NCBI GenBank assembly: GCA_965222655.1
Contig: CBDCUP010000013.1
Coordinates: 1-64,000 of the forward strand
Direction: 5' to 3'
DNA: 64,000 nt
Source: CAUZIZ01 sp965222655
GTDB taxonomy: Bacteria > Acidobacteriota > UBA6911 > RPQK01 > JAJDTT01
Below, in pieces: positions 42,304 to 51,021 of the stretch; position 1 is the first letter of the stretch, and each line of letters starts with the position of its first letter. Both the position numbers and the translations under genes were made by a program. Below the pieces are notes generated by a model. It did no database searches. It saw only the letters and a program-made list of their open reading frames with translations, and was not told the DNA's origin.

Positions 42304-43572
42304 CTATCGATCGCCCAAGGCTTCCGCCTGCCGTTCGAAGCTCTTCTCGACCACTGCGGCACCAAGCGAATCGCCAAAGACGTTCACCGCCGTCCTGAAA
42401 CGATCTAGTAGCCAGTCGACCGACAGGATCAGCCCGATATATTCGACAGGTAATCCGACTGCGTTCAACACGATCACCATCGTGACCAGCCCGGCTTCGG
42501 GAATACCCGCGGCTCCGATAGCCGCCATGGTAGCAGTGACGGCAATCACAAGCTGCGAGGTGATCGTGAGCTCAAACCCAATCGCCTGTGCGATGAATAT
42601 GGCAGCCGCGGCCTCATAGAGGGCGGTGCCATCCATATTGATCGTGGCACCCAAGGGAAGAACGAAATCGGAGGACTGTTTCGATACCTTGGCCTTTTCG
42701 ACAGCACAATTCATCGTGATCGGCAGCGTTGCTGTTGAACTTGCAGTTGAAAAGGCCGTCAGTAGAGCCTGAGACATCTGGTACATGAAACGGAACGGGT
42801 TCCTTCGGGTGAAGATCCACAGGATCAAGGGAAGCGTTAAAAATGCATGGACCCCCAGCCCGGCTAGGACCGTTCCAAAGTACGCTCCAGTCTGTTGAAG
42901 AACCGCTCCCAGATTTCCCCCAGCCTGAGCTTCACCAAAGCGGGCAGTCACCAGGCAGAAGATTCCGAACGGGGCCAGTTTCATCAGCAACAGGATGAAC
43001 GACAAGAGCGCTTCGTTGACCTGGACGATTATCGCGGTAAGCGCCTGGACTCGGGGGCCCATTGTCGTGAGCATTCCGGCAAAGATGATCGAGAAGAAAA
43101 TCAGCGGTAGCAGGCTGGTCTTGGCTGCCGATTCGATCAGGTTGTCGGTAAAGAGCATGAGGACCAAGCCCCGAAGGATTGTTCCCAGGTTCGCGTCTTC
43201 CCGGCCAGCAGTGCTCATCTGGCCCTCCGCGAGGCTCGCATCCAGGGCCGTCTGGTCGACACCGACACCAGGTTGAATGAGATTCACCATGAGCAGACCC
43301 ACGATCACAGCTAGGACGGTTGTCATCAGGTAGTAGGTCACCGCAAGACCGCCGGGGCGGCCCAGTTTTCGAATGTCGCCAAGTCCAATGATGCCGCTCA
43401 TCACGCTGGCCATCACCAGCGGAACTACCATCATCGTGAGCAGGTTGAGGAATACCTCACCCCCAAGCTCGAACTGCATCGCAAATCCTGGGGCAAAAAC
43501 AGCCAGGAGGACGGCCACAACAATCGCAACGGCGATGTACAAGGTCAGACGGCTCTTTGGTTTATCGGGCAT
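42304..43572 (-). CDS. Dicarboxylate/amino acid:cation symporter (DAACS family)
   Basis: 422-aa inner-membrane transporter of the GltP/DctA fold. The protein starts MPDKPKSRLTLYIAVAIVVA and has about eight TM helices. The family signatures are the serine-rich re-entrant loop ALLTAFSTASSTATLPITMN and the substrate/Na+ site LPLGATINMDGTALYEAAAA, with IGAAGIPEAGLVTMVIVLNA in the second hairpin. It imports glutamate, aspartate or C4-dicarboxylates with sodium or protons. Intact, transcribed alone, and isolated between an IS5 copy and a mini-IS5. Confidence 0.92.
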   Translation of the reverse strand: MPDKPKSRLTLYIAVAIVVAVLLAVFAPGFAMQFELGGEVFLNLLTMMVVPLVMASVMSGIIGLGDIRKLGRPGGLAVTYYLMTTVLAVIVGLLMVNLIQPGVGVDQTALDASLAEGQMSTAGREDANLGTILRGLVLMLFTDNLIESAAKTSLLPLIFFSIIFAGMLTTMGPRVQALTAIIVQVNEALLSFILLLMKLAPFGIFCLVTARFGEAQAGGNLGAVLQQTGAYFGTVLAGLGVHAFLTLPLILWIFTRRNPFRFMYQMSQALLTAFSTASSTATLPITMNCAVEKAKVSKQSSDFVLPLGATINMDGTALYEAAAAIFIAQAIGFELTITSQLVIAVTATMAAIGAAGIPEAGLVTMVIVLNAVGLPVEYIGLILSVDWLLDRFRTAVNVFGDSLGAAVVEKSFERQAEALGDR

Positions 43573-43649
43573 TGTGTAACCTCTCCGAGTTCGATGCGAT
43601 GACTCTCCCTTTGCTTGACGTCAACAAATTATCATTATGCCCTGGCCAA

Positions 43650-43828
43650 GGCGCTGTTGCATGATTCAACTGCGGCGCGAGTGGGGGCGCTTTTCCAACT
43701 TCTCGTTCAGGACACTACAGCGCAGGATTTCGGCCTACCCAGCTCGGCCATCGTCGTACGCTCTTGGTAGGTGATGGACCTGTGAGTCGGGTTCGTTGCG
43801 GGCCAGTTCCGATTCATGCACCAACGCC
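43650..43828 (-). mobile_element. Mini-IS5 (internally deleted copy, about 179 bp)
   Basis: The first 100 or so bases (GGCGCTGTTGCATGATTCAA onward) are almost identical to 40828-40930. The last bases (GATTCATGCACCAACGCC) match the other end of the same IS. The middle, including nearly all of the transposase, is gone. It is thus a MITE that could be moved by the full-length IS. Confidence 0.75.
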
Positions 43829-43860
43829 GGTTTCTTTCCTAAGGTGCGGGCCTTATTAAT

Positions 43861-43952
43861 TACTATAATAGAAGAAATAGGACATAATATTTATTTAGTT
43901 TATTTAGATGCATCTATTGTAATACGTTATTTGCCTGAGGAGACGCCATCAC
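43861..43952 (+). promoter_or_regulatory. AT-rich leader of the parA operon with short direct repeats
   Basis: The 90 bases before parA are far more AT-rich than their surroundings. They hold two TTATTTAG repeats (43891-43898 and 43900-43907) and the near-palindrome AATACGTTATT. Such leaders often carry autoregulatory or centromere sites in partition operons. GAGGAG precedes the ATG. Confidence 0.45.
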
Positions 43953-44726
43953 ATGTACACAATTGCCATTACCAATCAGAAGGGCGGCACCTGCAAAACC
44001 ACGACCGCTGTCAACCTTTCTGCAACTCTCGGCGCCCGTGGGAAGCGTGTATTGCTGATCGACCTCGATCCACAAGCTAGCACCTCGGCTTGGCTTGCTG
44101 TCAAGGATGGCGGGAAGGGTCTGCTCAAGGTCTTTACTGAAGAGACAGATCTCAATGAGTTGGTTGCTTCGACTCAAGTGCCCGGTGTGGATCTGATCCC
44201 ATCTTCCCGCTGGTTAGTCGGAGTCGAGAAAACCCTTGTCGGCGAAGTCGGAGCCGAGATGATGCTCCGTACCTGCTTGGACTCTTTGCGGCCCAAGCAG
44301 TGGGACTACCTCTTCCTCGACTGCCCACCTTCGGTTGGGTTTTTGTCTGTGGCGGCTCTCATTGCCACTAAAAAGGTTCTTATTCCAGTGGAAGCGTTCT
44401 CCATGGCCATGGCGGGCGTCGCTTCCCTTATAACGACCCTTGATAAGGTTCGCGAGCGCCTCAACCCAAGACTTGAACTCTACGGTGTTCTCCCTTGCCG
44501 GGTAGACATGCGTACTCGCATCGGACGCGACGTCGTTGCCTCCCTTGAGAAACACTTCGGGAAAACTGTCTTCAAGACAGCAATCCGCGAAACCGTACGC
44601 CTCAGGGAAGCCTGGTCGCACGCTAAGCCGGTAACACTCTACGCTCCCAAAAGCGGTGCAGCCGCAGATTTTCTTAACCTTGCAGACGAGATCTTGCAGC
44701 GGGATCAAGGAGGAACGTACGCATGA
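43953..44726 (+). CDS. parA: ParA-family partition ATPase
   Basis: 257-aa deviant-Walker ATPase. MYTIAITNQKGGTCKTTTAV has the signature lysine K10 and Walker lysine K15. VLLIDLDPQASTS is Walker A' and YLFLDCPPSVGFLSVAALIA is Walker B. It lacks an N-terminal HTH, as in type Ib plasmid and many chromosomal ParA proteins. It overlaps the next gene by 4 bases (ATGA). This pairing is typical of low-copy plasmid or integrative element segregation. It suggests that part of this region came from such an element (inference). Confidence 0.9.
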   Translation: MYTIAITNQKGGTCKTTTAVNLSATLGARGKRVLLIDLDPQASTSAWLAVKDGGKGLLKVFTEETDLNELVASTQVPGVDLIPSSRWLVGVEKTLVGEVGAEMMLRTCLDSLRPKQWDYLFLDCPPSVGFLSVAALIATKKVLIPVEAFSMAMAGVASLITTLDKVRERLNPRLELYGVLPCRVDMRTRIGRDVVASLEKHFGKTVFKTAIRETVRLREAWSHAKPVTLYAPKSGAAADFLNLADEILQRDQGGTYA

Positions 44727-45148
44727 CCCAGAAAAATCCAATGGGGCTCGGTGAAGATCCGCTCGATGCGCTCCTACCAAACACCACACAAGCCCCCTTA
44801 GAAGGAAAGCCTCAAGATTCTAAGCCCACGGTTGTGCGGTCTGCCAAACGCGAGCGCAAGACCACAAAAACAGCCATAAAAAGGGCAGGGAAATCTACTG
44901 CGCCCGTAGATCCGGATCCAGAAGTTCCGGGTCCGAAGGTAACGGTTAGTCTCCACCTCCCCTTCAAACTTATTGAGCGAGTCCGCGACGCGGCCTACTA
45001 CGTTCCCGGTTTGACGGTTTCGGGAATAGCAGAAACCGCCTTGGTTAATGAGCTGCAACACCTGGACGGTGAGTACGAGAAGACCTACCACCAAACGATC
45101 CCGAAAAGGACCGGGAAGCTCAACCCCGGACGACCCCCGAAAAGCTAG
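44723..45148 (+). CDS. Small partition partner protein (ParB/ParG-like, probable RHH)
   Basis: 141 aa. The N-terminal 70 residues are disordered and basic (KRERKTTKTAIKRAGK). The C-terminal part, GPKVTVSLHLPFKLIERVRD then AAYYVPGLTVSGIAETALVN, has the strand-helix-helix pattern of ribbon-helix-helix DNA-binding proteins. With parA directly upstream this is probably the centromere-binding partner, as ParG or ParR-like proteins are. The RHH call rests on pattern only. Confidence 0.65.
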   Translation: MTQKNPMGLGEDPLDALLPNTTQAPLEGKPQDSKPTVVRSAKRERKTTKTAIKRAGKSTAPVDPDPEVPGPKVTVSLHLPFKLIERVRDAAYYVPGLTVSGIAETALVNELQHLDGEYEKTYHQTIPKRTGKLNPGRPPKS

Positions 45149-45490
45149 CCCCATTTCTTGGAAAGTGTATCGTTCCCGGCGCTCTACCCAGCAAGCGACA
45201 GCCGGATTGGCGCCGAAACCACGCCCTGCTCCTGATCGACTTCTAAATGGAACACCTCGCCGAGGACAATTCTGGACAGTGTCCAGTCTCCTGACGGGAC
45301 CTGATGATTTCCTGAATCGCGATCAGGACCGCTAATTGTTTGGCGTGTCCCTCCATAAAGCACCAAAGAACTCCGCTGACGGCTCTGACGGCCTAGCAGC
45401 CCGTGGTGGAAGTACCTAAATTTGACCGGGAATGGATTCCGGTCGACGACGAGTGAACGAGGTCTGCATCCGGAATTTTCCCAAAAAGGT
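45149..45490. other. Region after parAB without a recognised gene
   Basis: About 340 bases. A minus-strand open frame ends at 45184 with VFHLEVDQEQGVVSAPIRLS, which could be the tail of a lost protein, but no family is recognisable. Confidence 0.3.
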
Positions 45491-45807
45491 GGGTCATCCG
45501 GTAAATGGGGAGGTGGGGACGTGGTTGGCACCTTCCGGATCCCAAATCTGCTCCCCGTTCGCTTGTCCATATAGTCGGCTGCAGTAGCAGAGGCCGTGGG
45601 AACTGTGGAAAACTCCGAGCGACATCGAACCGGGCCAGCAAGCCCGTGATACGGAGTTTTCCAAGCGCTGTGCGAACGGTGGAAAAACAACTGCGAGCAC
45701 TTGCCAGTTCTCCTCCAGAACTACTTGTTTTTCCACGGTTTGCATAGTGCGGCAGTTTCCATGGCCTGCCTTTGACTGGCGGCACCTCCCCATTTACCGG
45801 ATGAACC
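45491..45807. repeat. MITE copy A (317 bp) with nested palindromes
   Basis: Ends: GGGTCATCCGGTAAATGGGG at the left and the near-perfect complement (CCATTTACCGGATGAACC) at the right, about 25 bp. Inside are two further perfect inverted pairs, GGAAAACTCCG/CGGAGTTTTCC and GTGGAAAAACAA/TTGTTTTTCCAC. No coding potential. A second copy follows after AATAT. Confidence 0.85.
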
Positions 45808-45812
45808 AATAT

Positions 45813-46130
45813 GGGTCATCCGGTAAATGGGGAGGTGGAACGTGGTTCGGCGCTTTCCGGATCCCAAATCTGGTTCCCCGTTCGCTTGTCAATATAGTCG
45901 GCTGCAGTAGCAGGGGCCGTGGGAACTGTGGAAAACTCCGAGCGATATCGAACTGGGCCAGCAAGCCCGTGATACGGAGTTTTCCAAGCGCTGTGCGAAC
46001 GGTGGAAAAACAACTGCGAGCACTTGCCAGTTCTCCTCCAGAACTACTTGTTTTTCCACGGTTTGCATAGTGCGGCAGTTTCCGCGGCCTGCCTTTGACT
46101 GGCGGCACCTCCCCATTTACCGGATGAACC
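45813..46130. repeat. MITE copy B (318 bp), tandem with copy A
   Basis: Nearly identical to copy A, with the same ends and the same two internal inverted pairs, and only scattered substitutions. The spacer AATAT between the copies recurs close to the right edge of copy B (46134-46138), hinting at a target duplication. It abuts the truncated symporter. Confidence 0.85.
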
Positions 46131-46622
46131 AACAATATCTTCCAGGCTCGGGTCATCACGCTGGCAGTGGGAGTGGCGGTAACTCTGGGGGCCATGTTCC
46201 TCGACACGCTGACTGGAGCCGATGACATCCTGACCATACTGCCCAAGACCTTCAATTCGCTGGTGGGGCCGATGGGCGGGATCTTCTTTGCAGGTATGTT
46301 GATTCCCCGGGCAAGTGGCAGGGCGGTCTGGATCGCCGCCATCGTGGGGTTCGCCACCGCCCTGGGAGTGGCCTATTCCCGCGAGCTGTTACAGGCATTG
46401 GGACCCACAACCCCAGCGACCCTGGGGGCTGTTCTGGACGAGGAATTCTCCCAACGGTTGGTAGAGAAGGGGATGGGATTCACCTGGATCGTTCCCTACT
46501 CGGCCTTGGCCAGCTTCGGAACCGCCTGGGTGATGAGTTTCGTCTTTCCGAATCGTGACAAAGAACGGATTCGCGGCCTCACCTGGGCGACGCGGCAGCA
46601 GAGGGAGCGCTTCAGCTGCTGA
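46131..46622 (+). pseudogene. Sodium:solute symporter (SSS family) C-terminal fragment
   Basis: Right after MITE copy B the frame reads NIFQARVITLAVGVAVTLGA, LDTLTGADDILTILPKTFNS and LVGPMGGIFFAGMLIPRASG, ending at 46622. These are the last three or four TM helices of a sodium/solute symporter. No start and no N-terminal part are found left of the MITEs, so 5' sequence has been lost rather than merely split. It probably once served the downstream sugar genes. Confidence 0.75.
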
Positions 46623-46672
46623 TCGGAGGATGACACAGCTTCTCCCACTCTAGCCTGAGAAAGAAGGATCTA

Positions 46673-47611
46673 ATGGAATTTCGCACTCTGGGTAGCACGG
46701 ACCTTCAGGTCAGCCAAATCGCATTGGGTGGTGCTACCTTCGGGAGGGAAATCGATGAGCCTGACGCATGGCTCATGCTGGATCGCGGCATAGAGAGAGG
46801 GATCAATTTCCTGGACACGGCTGAATCCTATAGCGACCGGGCATCGGAACGAATGATTGGCCGTTGGCTCTCCCAGAAGAAAATCAGGGAGAACATCGTC
46901 CTGGCCACCAAGTGCGGGTTCAGCGGGAGCCTGAACGGGAAGACGGTCGCAAGCAAGATCGACGAAAGCCTCGAGTGCCTTCAGACCGACTGGATCGACC
47001 TGTACCAGCTGCACCACTGGCCGGAAGAGGGCGATCCACTGGATGAGATCCTGGAAGCTATGAGCCGGGGAGTCGAGCAGGGAAAAATCCGCTATCTGGG
47101 GCTGAGCAACTCGACGGCCTGGCAGCTGTGCAAGGCGCTTTGGCAGCAGGAGAGAAATGGGTGGACCCGTTTCGATTCAATCCAACCCTCCTACAATCTG
47201 GCCGACCGGGAGATTGAGGCAGAGATGGTTCCTCTTTGTCGCGACCAGGGGCTCGGGCTTGTCTCCTACAGTCCCATCGCCGGCGGTTTTCTAGCGGGAA
47301 AGTACGAAAGGGATGGACCCATTCCAAAAGGGACTCGATTCGATCTGGCCGCCGATTGGAGGGACTCGTTCTTCCACCGACGTAACTTCGCGCTCATCGA
47401 ACGCCTTCGAGACATCTCCGAGCAGGAAGGACGCTCCCTGGTAGACCTGGCCCTGGCCTGGGCGCTGACCCAGCCCGACATCACCAGTGTCCTGACCGGA
47501 GGAAGGAAGCCGGAGCACGTCGACCAGGCCTTCGAGGCCCTCGAGAAAGGACTGAGTCCAGAACTGCGAGAGCGGCTGGATCAGGCGTCGGATCCAGTCA
47601 ACTTCGGATAA
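46673..47611 (+). CDS. Aldo/keto reductase
   Basis: 312-aa NAD(P)H-dependent oxidoreductase of the AKR fold. The start MEFRTLGSTDLQVSQIALGG and the catalytic set are visible: D48 and Y53 in NFLDTAESYSDRASE, the Lys in LATKCGF, and His in LYQLHHW. The cofactor region SYSPIAGGFLAGKYER and the C-terminal LTGGRKPEHVDQAF are typical. An RBS (GAAAGAAGG) precedes the ATG. It follows a symporter remnant and precedes carbohydrate genes, so a sugar or uronate substrate is plausible but unproven. Confidence 0.9.
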   Translation: MEFRTLGSTDLQVSQIALGGATFGREIDEPDAWLMLDRGIERGINFLDTAESYSDRASERMIGRWLSQKKIRENIVLATKCGFSGSLNGKTVASKIDESLECLQTDWIDLYQLHHWPEEGDPLDEILEAMSRGVEQGKIRYLGLSNSTAWQLCKALWQQERNGWTRFDSIQPSYNLADREIEAEMVPLCRDQGLGLVSYSPIAGGFLAGKYERDGPIPKGTRFDLAADWRDSFFHRRNFALIERLRDISEQEGRSLVDLALAWALTQPDITSVLTGGRKPEHVDQAFEALEKGLSPELRERLDQASDPVNFG

Positions 47612-47627
47612 GGGATTGAGGAAAATC

Positions 47628-47815
47628 CCAAGATACAAGATACAAACAAATCTCAAGCATCAAGGATCAAATCGTAGACGGAAGCGAGACCCCTCGATGC
47701 AATCGTCCGGTGGATTCCTTGACTCAAGGCTCTGCTGTCCGTTCTTTGAGCACCCTTGTGGTGAGACCGGTTTGAGATTTGGTGCTTGGAACTTGTTTGT
47801 AACTTGTATCTTGAG
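47628..47815. repeat. Imperfect long inverted repeat in the intergenic region
   Basis: CAAGATACAAGATACAAACA near 47635 and the imperfectly complementary ACTTGTTTGTAACTTGTATC near 47795 bracket about 120 bases. It is AT-richer than the surroundings, of the kind seen as dispersed intergenic repeats. A 72-codon frame inside it looks random. Confidence 0.45.
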
Positions 47816-47824
47816 CCTTTTCTC

Positions 47825-48892
47825 TTGCGCATAGCCTACTACTACCACCAACCGGAACGGCTCCCCCCGGCCCACGTAGGGAACAATCCCTACGGGGCCC
47901 TACTTTGCGAAGCCTTGGAACGCCAGGGTGCAGAGGTCGAGTACTCGGTCGACTATAGTCGTGAATACCTGCGGCGAAATCAGGGGCGGATCGATGTCCT
48001 CCACTGGCAATGGCCCCACCACGACTATTACCACGACGACGCCCAGATCATGCAGCGTCAGATGGAGGACCTGGTCTCCTCTCTGGAATTAGCTCGGGAG
48101 TTGGGTTACAAAGTCGTCTGGACTGCCCACAACATCTATCCTCACAACCGCACTCATCAGGAGATCGATCACGAGTTTCGGCTCCATCTCTGCCGGCTGG
48201 CAACCGCTATCATTGCCCACTGTGAGGTAAACGCCGAAGGCGTGAGGCGCCAGTTCGGACGCTCACACGACCTGTTTATCATCCCTCATGGCCACTTCAT
48301 CGGGGTCTACCCTGATCGGTTCTCTCGCTCGCTGTGCCGCTCAGAGCTCGGAGTTTCGGAAGAAGGCTTCGTCTATGGGTTCATCGGCGGGATCTTGCCC
48401 TACAAGGGCATCGAGGAACTCGCCGATGCTTTTTGCCGTTTAGCGGAGCCTGATTCTTGGTTGCTGGCGGCAGGAGGAGGGCCTGCCAAGTACGTCGATT
48501 CACTTTGGAGTCGAATCGGAGGGCACCCTCGAATCCTGTCCAATTTCGTCCACGGAGATATGAAAGCTTCGAATGAGGACTTGATTCGTGTCCTTACCGC
48601 CAGTGACGTCGTCGTGCTCCCCTTTCACGCCACCATGAGTTCGGGCAGCGTGATTCTTGCTCTCTCCCACGCCCGGCCCGTCATCGCGCCTGCGCTGGGC
48701 TGTCTTCCCTCTACTCTCCTACCCGGTGGCGGCATCCTTTACGATCCGAAGCGGAAGGATGCTCTCTTGGAAGCCATGCAGGAAGTCCAGGAATGGGATC
48801 GGGAGGCAGCCTCAGCAAAGGCCCTGGCCAGCGTCCAGCGACTGGATTGGGATGGGATCGCACAGAAGACGCTCGAGGCCTACCGGGTATGA
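47825..48892 (+). CDS. Glycosyltransferase (GT4-like)
   Basis: About 355 residues. I place the start at TTG 47825 (LRIAYYYHQPERLPPAHVGN), since the N-terminal strand of GT-B enzymes begins there. The open frame extends further to 47786. Visible features are VVWTAHNIYPHNRTHQ, IIPHGHFIGVYPDRFSR (domain hinge), VYGFIGGILPYKGIEELADA and VVVLPFHATMSSGSVILALS then HARPVIAPALG, equivalent to the donor-binding EX7E region with Ser for one Glu. The stop overlaps the heparinase gene by 4 bases. Its place among catabolic genes is unusual. Confidence 0.8.
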   Translation: MRIAYYYHQPERLPPAHVGNNPYGALLCEALERQGAEVEYSVDYSREYLRRNQGRIDVLHWQWPHHDYYHDDAQIMQRQMEDLVSSLELARELGYKVVWTAHNIYPHNRTHQEIDHEFRLHLCRLATAIIAHCEVNAEGVRRQFGRSHDLFIIPHGHFIGVYPDRFSRSLCRSELGVSEEGFVYGFIGGILPYKGIEELADAFCRLAEPDSWLLAAGGGPAKYVDSLWSRIGGHPRILSNFVHGDMKASNEDLIRVLTASDVVVLPFHATMSSGSVILALSHARPVIAPALGCLPSTLLPGGGILYDPKRKDALLEAMQEVQEWDREAASAKALASVQRLDWDGIAQKTLEAYRV

Positions 48893-50928
48893 CCCTTCTG
48901 GCACCGGATTGGAGCAGCACCGTTCGGGCCAAAGCTGGACTCCACGCATTCGCGGCGGCCCTCGAAGCCCTGGACACACGGGTCGATGCCTATCATCACT
49001 TCTTGCCGCCGGTTCCCGAACAGCAGGCCGGTTACTACCACGATTTTTTCTGTCCCGACCACGCCATCCAGCTTGGCTTCGACCCTCGGAGTCCCCACCG
49101 CCACATCTGTCCGGTCGATGGAGCCGAGTTCCGGGGAGAACCCTTCGATAGTGCTTGGCTCTGGTCCGTCAATGACATGTTGAGTGACGCCGCTTTAAAG
49201 CTTTCTTTCCGAAGTCACCTGAAGACTGGACCAGGTGAGGCGGGCCGAGAGAGAGATCGGTCCCTGGCGACCGGCATCCTGGATGGCTACGCTCAGCGTT
49301 ATCTGAACATGAAGCCGGCCCCCACCCAGTACGAGTCACATCCTGGTGTGGTTACGTGGCAGGGCCTGGACGAATCGGTCTGGATCATACGTATGGTCTG
49401 GGCCTACGCTCTGCTCGAGGAGTCTTTGGCCCAGTCGGTCCGCGAGGAATTAGCCCGAAAGTTATTCCAGCCTGCCGCGGAGCATTTGCATCGGGTGCGA
49501 TGGCCACAAATCCACAACGTCACCAACTGGAACAACGCCGCGCTGGCGACGTTGGCCGTGGCGCTCGAAGACGAGGATCTGTTGGACGAGGCCCTGGAGG
49601 GATCGTTGGGACTCCGAGCACAGCTCCAGCAGGGTGTCTCGGACGGTATCTGGTGGGAGGGGTCCCTCAGCTACCACTACTATATGCTGGACGCTGTGGT
49701 CTGGACCCTGAGGATCCTGCGAGCGACGGATCGCTCCTTCGATGACGGAGGCATCCTGAAGCGCATGTTCCTGACCCCGATTCTCATTTCTCTGCCTGAC
49801 CTGAAGCTCCCTTCTCTGAACGACTGTTGGTACTTCATTGGATTGCTCGACAAGGTGGGCCACGGGATCCCCGAAGCCGAAGGCTTCTACGAGACAGCCT
49901 TCGCCTGGTTTGGAGATCCGGCTTTTGCCTGGGTCCTGCAGCTGAACTACCGGAGTCGGCCTCGTGCCTGCTTCGAAGCCCTTCTGGAGGGCGTCGAAGA
50001 GATACCCCAGGGCGATCCGCCAGCATCCAGGAGCCGGCACCTGGCGGACCTGGGCTGTGCTATCCTTCGCGGTCCAGGGCTTCGGCGGAACCAGAGCTAC
50101 CTCTTTCTCAAGGCGGGCCCGGGGGGTGGGGAGCACGGTCACCTCGACCAGCTGCGGATTCAGTTCTTTACCGGGGGGGCTGCGATCATCCCCGATCTGG
50201 GGACTCCGGGCTACGGCATTGGGCTCAACGAGACCTGGTATCGGCACACGGCAAGCCATTCGACGGTACTGTTGGATGGCCAGCCGCAACCCCTGACCGA
50301 TGGAAGCTTCAATCGTTTTCGGGTAGAGGATTCCTTTACGCTCGCCGATGCCTCTGTCTCCTGGAGTCAGGGTCTGTACCGAGGGGTGCAGATGCGGCGG
50401 GTCATCCTCTGGCACGACCCTTACTTCATCGACCTGTTTCAAGTCGCCTCCCCCTCTCATCGTGATATCGACTGGATTTGTCACCTTCGGGGCCGGCTAT
50501 CTGGGCGTCCCTCCGAATCCGGTCTCGACAGGGAGGCGAAGCCCGAGCGGGTCTCCGCTCACACTCAGGTCAAGGGAAGCTTTGAAGAGTCGCAGTTTCC
50601 CCTGCTCCAATGGCGCTGCGAAGGTGGATTCCTGGATCTGAGCCTGCTGTGTCCAGAGGGTCACCTTTTCCTGGGGACCTCCCCTTCCAACCCGGCCTCG
50701 GAGCAGCTTTCGACCATCATTCGGCGGCGAGGGGCCAGCGAGACGACCTTTCTATCCGTCTTCAGCTTCTCGCCGGAGGGAGAGGATCCGGCCGTGCGGC
50801 GCGTTGAGGGTGGGCGACGGGAAGGTGGAGGCTGGAGGCTGACTCTGGATACTTCCTCCGGATCCGACGAGTGGACAATTGGCAGTGATCCTGGAGAGGT
50901 GAGCCTACAGACGTCCGGACTAAGCTGA
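48889..50928 (+). CDS. Heparinase II/III-family polysaccharide lyase
   Basis: 679 aa from ATG 48889, which overlaps the glycosyltransferase stop (ATGA). Residues 60-330 form an alpha/alpha toroid (TWQGLDESVWIIRMVWAYAL, QIHNVTNWNNAALATLAVAL, DGIWWEGSLSYHYYMLDAVV). The heparinase II/III beta domain starts with YLFLKAGPGGGEHGHLDQLR then FTGGAAIIPDLGTPGYG and ASHSTVLLDGQPQP. The NWN, WWEGSLSYHYY and GEHGHLDQL motifs carry the Asn, Tyr and His expected for beta-elimination on uronic-acid polymers. No signal peptide is visible, which suggests action on imported oligosaccharides. Intact. Confidence 0.85.
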   Translation: MTLLAPDWSSTVRAKAGLHAFAAALEALDTRVDAYHHFLPPVPEQQAGYYHDFFCPDHAIQLGFDPRSPHRHICPVDGAEFRGEPFDSAWLWSVNDMLSDAALKLSFRSHLKTGPGEAGRERDRSLATGILDGYAQRYLNMKPAPTQYESHPGVVTWQGLDESVWIIRMVWAYALLEESLAQSVREELARKLFQPAAEHLHRVRWPQIHNVTNWNNAALATLAVALEDEDLLDEALEGSLGLRAQLQQGVSDGIWWEGSLSYHYYMLDAVVWTLRILRATDRSFDDGGILKRMFLTPILISLPDLKLPSLNDCWYFIGLLDKVGHGIPEAEGFYETAFAWFGDPAFAWVLQLNYRSRPRACFEALLEGVEEIPQGDPPASRSRHLADLGCAILRGPGLRRNQSYLFLKAGPGGGEHGHLDQLRIQFFTGGAAIIPDLGTPGYGIGLNETWYRHTASHSTVLLDGQPQPLTDGSFNRFRVEDSFTLADASVSWSQGLYRGVQMRRVILWHDPYFIDLFQVASPSHRDIDWICHLRGRLSGRPSESGLDREAKPERVSAHTQVKGSFEESQFPLLQWRCEGGFLDLSLLCPEGHLFLGTSPSNPASEQLSTIIRRRGASETTFLSVFSFSPEGEDPAVRRVEGGRREGGGWRLTLDTSSGSDEWTIGSDPGEVSLQTSGLS

Positions 50929-51021
50929 AGACCGTGGCCACCGCCACGTCCTCGAACCGAAGTTTTCTTCTGGAATGGGGTCAACGCCTCAAGGGGTGGA
51001 ATCAAAAGGGGTGGAATCAAG

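Noticed and set aside
44595..44632. CACGCTAAG inside parA, like the inner end of the Tn3-type repeats
   Set aside because: The preceding 29 bases do not match any repeat subtype, there is no GGGG start, and parA is uninterrupted.
45184..45350. Minus-strand C-terminus-like segment after parAB
   Set aside because: Reads like a natural protein tail but has no family motif, and the upstream part runs into a MITE; not enough to call a gene.
45494..46116. Several 60-190-codon frames over the MITE pair
   Set aside because: The same frames recur in both MITE copies because the DNA is duplicated; they have no protein-like features.
47616..47834. 72-codon plus-strand ORF after the aldo/keto reductase
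   Set aside because: It spans the imperfect inverted repeat, has no RBS and no recognisable composition.
49462..50484. 340-codon minus-strand frame opposite the heparinase-type gene
   Set aside because: No domain or signal; the plus-strand gene has a family-wide set of motifs.
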